From Bacillota bacterium (GTDB lineage Bacteria; Bacillota; Sulfobacillia; JAJZYS01; JAJZLH01), in contig JAJZLY010000025.1 of the NCBI GenBank assembly GCA_021850485.1, forward strand, positions 50,249 to 114,248: a DNA stretch of 64,000 bases, given 5' to 3'. Position 1 is the stretch's first letter. Each line of letters opens with the position of its first letter. Both the position numbers and the translations under genes were made by a program. The notes beneath the pieces were generated by a model, which did not search any database, was not told the DNA's origin, and saw only the letters and a list, made by a program, of their open reading frames with translations. Positions 61,712 to 64,000 of the stretch are shown here, piece after piece.

Positions 61712-62953
61712 TTGTCTCTGTCCAAATTGGACTTCAGGGCCATGGCTCAGGTGGCTGTTTCGGTCGGAGTGAATGTTCAGCCTGGACAGCGCCTGATGAT
61801 CATGGCCCCGATCGATGCCGCGCCTTTGGTCCGCCAGGTGGCGGAAGCGGCGTACGCGGTCGGAGCCAAGAGTGTGCGCAGTTGGTTCGCCGACGACATC
61901 TTGGACAAGGTCACCTTGCAGCGGGCTCCCGAAGCAGGACTCAAAGACTTCCCCCACTGGCTGGCCGAGGGATTTGCCCAGGAGGCAGCCGAGGGTGCCG
62001 CCTTTTTATCCGTGGTTGGCTCCGACCCTGATCTGTTGGCCGACGTGCCCCCAGAGCGGACGGCGATGGCGATGAACGCTGCCCAAGAGGCCATGGCGGC
62101 CTTTAGGGAGCACATTATGGCCAGCCGGGTGGCGTGGTCGATCGTCTCTGTGCCCACTGCGGCCTGGGCCAAGAAGGTGTTTCCCGGCCTTAGCGAGGAT
62201 CGAGCCATCGACCAGCTGTGGCAGGCGATCTGTAAGGCGAGCCGGATCGAGGGAGCGGACCCGGTCGGCAACTGGAAGATGCATGTCGCCCATCTGCAGC
62301 AGCGAGCCGATTGGCTGAACTCCCTGGAGATTGACCGCTTGCACTACCGGGCAAAAGGCACGGATCTGACGATCGGCCTGCCACCAACCCACCTGTGGGC
62401 GGCTGGCGGGCAGGCCAACGCGGCAGGAACCCAGTACGTGGCCAACATCCCCACCGAAGAGGTGTTCACCCTGCCGGACCGACTGCGGGTGGACGGCACC
62501 GTGCGCAGCACGAAGCCGCTTTCGCACGCCGGCCAGGTGATCGAGGGCATCCGGCTTGAGTTCAAAGACGGCCGCATCACCTCGTATGCCGCCGATCGCG
62601 CCCTGGACAATCTCAAGGAGCTGATCGAAACCGACGACGGATCGCACTATCTCGGCGAGGTGTCTCTGGTCCCGGTTGACTCGCCGATCTCCCAGTCTGG
62701 GACGCTGTTTTACAACACCCTGTTTGATGAAAACGCCTCTTGCCATCTGGCCATTGGCCGGGCCTATCCATTCACCCTGCGAGACGCCCAGGACGTCACG
62801 TCCGACGAGGTCTTCATGGGAAAAGGCGGCAACGTGAGTCTGACCCACGTCGACTTCATGGTTGGCGCCCAGGATCTGGACATCGACGCCACCACCCGAG
62901 GCGGCAAGTCCATCCCCATTTTCCGCGCGGGCGGCTGGGCCCAGCCGCTGTGA
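61712..62953 (+). CDS. M29 family aminopeptidase 1
   Basis: A 413-residue metallo-aminopeptidase of the AmpS/PepS/aminopeptidase T family. The dinuclear metal ligands lie in NIPTEEVFTLPD, ELIETDDGSHYLGEVSLV and HLAIGRAYPF, with the YNTLFDENASCHLAIG block conserved. It releases N-terminal residues in the cytoplasm. TTG 61712 follows GAGGG closely and AGAAAGG; the frame stays open to 61628. A second copy follows 45 bases downstream. Confidence 0.9.
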   Translation: MSLSKLDFRAMAQVAVSVGVNVQPGQRLMIMAPIDAAPLVRQVAEAAYAVGAKSVRSWFADDILDKVTLQRAPEAGLKDFPHWLAEGFAQEAAEGAAFLSVVGSDPDLLADVPPERTAMAMNAAQEAMAAFREHIMASRVAWSIVSVPTAAWAKKVFPGLSEDRAIDQLWQAICKASRIEGADPVGNWKMHVAHLQQRADWLNSLEIDRLHYRAKGTDLTIGLPPTHLWAAGGQANAAGTQYVANIPTEEVFTLPDRLRVDGTVRSTKPLSHAGQVIEGIRLEFKDGRITSYAADRALDNLKELIETDDGSHYLGEVSLVPVDSPISQSGTLFYNTLFDENASCHLAIGRAYPFTLRDAQDVTSDEVFMGKGGNVSLTHVDFMVGAQDLDIDATTRGGKSIPIFRAGGWAQPL

Positions 62954-62998
62954 GTCAACGAGCCGCTGATGAATCAACAGAGAGGTCGGGGTCTATTC

Positions 62999-64000
62999 AT
63001 GGCGCTCAGTGAGCAGGATTTCTCCGCCATCGCCGAAGTCGGGGTCCGGGTCGGGGTCAATTTGCAACCCGGACAAAAGTTGTGGGTCAACGCTTCAACC
63101 GCCCATGCGCCCGTGGTGCGGGCGATCGCCGCGGCCGCCTACCGGGCGGGGGCCAAGGACGTCACGGCTGACTTCCACGACGAACTTTTGGGCAAGATCC
63201 GTCTGACCGAGGCGCCGGAGGAGGGGCTGTGCGAGTTCCGCCAGTGGCTGGCCGACGGGATGGAAGCGGAAGCCAAGGGCGGCACCGCCTTTTTATCTGT
63301 GGTCGGATCCGACCCAGACCTGTTGGCCGATGTGCCATCCGAGCGCATCTCGATGTCCATGAAGGCACACCACCAGGCAATGGCCAAATTCATACCCTAC
63401 CTGATGGCCCACCGCGCCGCCTGGTCCGTCATCTCGGCCCCAGCGCCTGCGTGGGCCGCCAAGGTGTTCCCCGCTGACTCGCCCGACGGCGCCATGAACA
63501 AGCTGTGGCAGGCGATTCAACAGGCCAGCCGCGTCGACGGCTCGGACCCCATCGCTGCCTGGCGCGCGCACATCGCCCAGTTGCAGGCCCGGGTGCGCTG
63601 GCTCAATGAGCTGCACATCGCCCGCCTCAGCTACCGCAGCCAGACCAGCGATCTGGAGATCGCGCTGCCGCTCACCCACCAGTGGGTGGCCTCCGGTCAG
63701 GCTCGGGCGGTCGGCTACCCGACCTCACCCAACATCCCCACCGAAGAAGTGTTCACCCTGCCTTTGCGCGACGGTGTGAACGGCACGGTGCAGAGCACCA
63801 AGCCGCTATCCCATGCCGGTCAGCTGATCGAGGACATCGCCGTCACTTTCAAAGATGGCCGCATCGTCTCCTATACCGCCAGCCGCGGCCTCAACGCCCT
63901 GCGCGAGGTGATCGAGACGGACGAGGGTTCGCACTTTCTGGGCGAGGTCGCACTGGTGCCCGTTGACTCGCCGATTTCGCGCTCAGGCATCTTGTACTAC
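62999..64000 (+). CDS. M29 family aminopeptidase 2 (partial, cut by window end)
   Basis: The first 334 codons are visible, open to the last base. NIPTEEVFTLPLRD, STKPLSHAGQLIEDI and EVIETDEGSHFLGEVALVPVDSPIS match the upstream enzyme, to which it is roughly half identical by eye. ATG 62999 follows AGAGGTCGGGG. The last metal-binding His block should lie just beyond the window. A tandem duplication is likely. Confidence 0.9.
   Translation, partial: MALSEQDFSAIAEVGVRVGVNLQPGQKLWVNASTAHAPVVRAIAAAAYRAGAKDVTADFHDELLGKIRLTEAPEEGLCEFRQWLADGMEAEAKGGTAFLSVVGSDPDLLADVPSERISMSMKAHHQAMAKFIPYLMAHRAAWSVISAPAPAWAAKVFPADSPDGAMNKLWQAIQQASRVDGSDPIAAWRAHIAQLQARVRWLNELHIARLSYRSQTSDLEIALPLTHQWVASGQARAVGYPTSPNIPTEEVFTLPLRDGVNGTVQSTKPLSHAGQLIEDIAVTFKDGRIVSYTASRGLNALREVIETDEGSHFLGEVALVPVDSPISRSGILYY

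Overview
This is a 64-kb, high-GC chromosomal segment that most resembles a Bacillota (Firmicutes) genome of the Symbiobacterium/Sulfobacillus/Thermaerobacter kind; the genus is inference. The reasons are Bacillota-type gene order (cmk-plsC-S1-der, dinG-ypmA, hflX-ynbB near glnA), a YpmA/DUF4264 protein, a YqjM-type ene-reductase, strong AGGAGG ribosome binding sites and many GTG/TTG starts. There is no rRNA, CRISPR array, prophage or intact transposon. One tRNA (Pro, GGG) is present. Most of the window is housekeeping, with small accessory islands.

Layout: 1-4.0 kb, cmk end, plsC, S1-domain protein, der. 4.0-8.5 kb, tRNA-Pro, a GNAT/glycosidase-like pair and two tandem Ycf48-like lipoproteins. 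9.0-11.8 kb, class III aminotransferase, SRPBCC protein and glycosyltransferase. 12.0-16.2 kb, polyamine and S-adenosyl recycling: speD, ndk, an MTA/MTI phosphorylase, ahcY-like and mtaD-like genes. 16.2-19.8 kb, phosphatase and dinG. 19.8-25.5 kb, ypmA, an aldehyde dehydrogenase, an ATP-grasp-like protein, pruA and a kelch protein. 25.7-34.1 kb, cupins, a thioesterase/ketosynthase pair, a UbiB-like kinase, secreted and membrane proteins and a truncated acetyltransferase. 34.5-37.1 kb, a CsoR-family-regulated island. 37.5-40.5 kb, glnA, MGMT, csaA and a secreted glycosidase-like protein. 40.9-42.4 kb, three tandem YggT paralogues. 42.4-50 kb, ynbB, hflX, an rRNA-methyltransferase-like gene, and copper handling (copZ, copA, csoR) plus an M20 peptidase. 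50-53.2 kb, an ene-reductase and the arsR-acr3-arsC operon. 53.2-59.8 kb, phosphohexomutase, miaA, mutL, mutS. 59.9-64 kb, an ABC exporter and two tandem M29 aminopeptidases, the second cut by the window end.

The most interesting locus is 34.48-37.14 kb. Two strong promoters (TTGACC -35 boxes), each followed by the same ATACC-N6-GGTAT palindrome, drive an atypical CsoR-like regulator plus an MFS transporter, and a rhodanese-DUF302-glutaredoxin operon. The glutaredoxin has an in-frame TGA exactly where the first cysteine of the CPWC active site should be. It also has a perfect ribosome binding site upstream, an intact frame downstream and a hairpin placed as expected for a bacterial SECIS element. 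I read it as a selenocysteine-containing glutaredoxin in a metal- or sulfane-sulfur-responsive regulon.
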